A stretch of 7,241 bases of DNA from the NCBI GenBank assembly GCA_964432715.1, contig CAYSOW010000098.1, forward strand, positions 1 to 7,241, in the 5' to 3' direction. Made by a program: the position numbers and the translations under genes. The notes beneath the pieces were generated by a model. It had not been told where the DNA came from, did not search any database, and saw nothing but the letters and a program-made list of their open reading frames with translations. Positions 7,153 to 7,241 of the stretch are shown here, in pieces. Numbering within the stretch: the first letter of the stretch is position 1; each line of letters opens with the position of its first letter. The DNA comes from Phocaeicola_A sp964432715. GTDB lineage: Bacteria > Bacteroidota > Bacteroidia > Bacteroidales > Bacteroidaceae.

Positions 7153-7241
7153 ATGAAAACAGTAAAGAGATACTTGGTGCCGGGCGACTATATGGCCGAC
7201 CCTGCCGTACATGTGTTTAACGATCGTGTCTATATCTATCC
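7153..7241 (+). CDS. xynB: GH43 beta-xylosidase/arabinofuranosidase, N-terminal start (3' end off window)
   Basis: Only 29 codons are visible. They begin MKTVKRYLVPGDYMADPAVH and continue into VFNDRVYIY, the first blade of the GH43 five-bladed propeller; Asp16 in MADPAV is the expected general base. There is no signal peptide, so the enzyme is probably cytoplasmic and cleaves imported xylo-oligosaccharides to xylose, possibly with arabinofuranosidase activity. It follows the xylanase stop by 12 bases containing TAAAGAG, a possible weak ribosome site. The order xylanase then GH43 matches xynA-xynB of Prevotella bryantii. The family is likely from the motif; exact specificity cannot be judged from this short piece. 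Confidence 0.8.
   Translation, partial: MKTVKRYLVPGDYMADPAVHVFNDRVYIY

Noticed and set aside
1..7241. CRISPR arrays, tRNA/rRNA genes, insertion sequences and attachment sites
   Set aside because: No repeat-spacer pattern, RNA gene, transposase or terminal inverted repeat was seen; almost the whole window is occupied by six metabolic genes.

Overview
The window is a xylan-degradation locus from a Bacteroidetes bacterium, most likely a Bacteroidales member related to Prevotella or Paraprevotella. The evidence is the gene set (two GH10 xylanases, a GH35-type glycosidase, an SGNH acetylesterase, a GPH sugar:cation symporter and a GH43 enzyme), a Bacteroidetes-style promoter (TTTG, 20-base spacer, TATCTTTG), A-rich leaders without strong Shine-Dalgarno sequences, and Bacteroidetes-type signal peptides. 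The species cannot be fixed from this sequence. The G+C looks higher than in rumen Prevotella bryantii. All genes lie on the + strand and coding density is very high.

Layout. Bases 1-804 are the C-terminal part of a GH10 xylanase whose start lies off the left edge; it resembles the Xyn10C enzymes found next to the SusC/SusD-like xus genes. An 89-base gap with a terminator-like hairpin follows. Bases 894-2642 encode a secreted GH35/DUF5597-type exo-glycosidase. The 128-base gap after it holds a good promoter. This appears to start a tightly packed second unit: an SGNH acetylesterase (2771-4471), a GPH-family symporter (4489-5991), a lipoprotein GH10 xylanase (6019-7140) and the first 29 codons of a GH43 enzyme (7153 to the right edge). 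Gaps inside this unit are 17, 27 and 12 bases.

How the genes fit together (inference from family knowledge). The outer GH10 cuts xylan at or outside the cell surface. The esterase and the GH35-type enzyme remove acetyl groups and a terminal sugar decoration. The lipoprotein GH10 shortens the oligosaccharides at the membrane. The symporter brings xylo-oligosaccharides into the cytoplasm, where the GH43 enzyme, which shows no signal peptide, releases xylose. The symporter, GH10 and GH43 together resemble the xynD, xynA and xynB genes described in Prevotella bryantii.

Novelty. I see no undescribed system here. The points most worth a second look are the apparently shortened C-terminus of the acetylesterase, the tandem promoter-like boxes, the internal hairpin, the GH35-type enzyme placed between the two xylan units, and a sharp codon-usage contrast between neighbouring genes.
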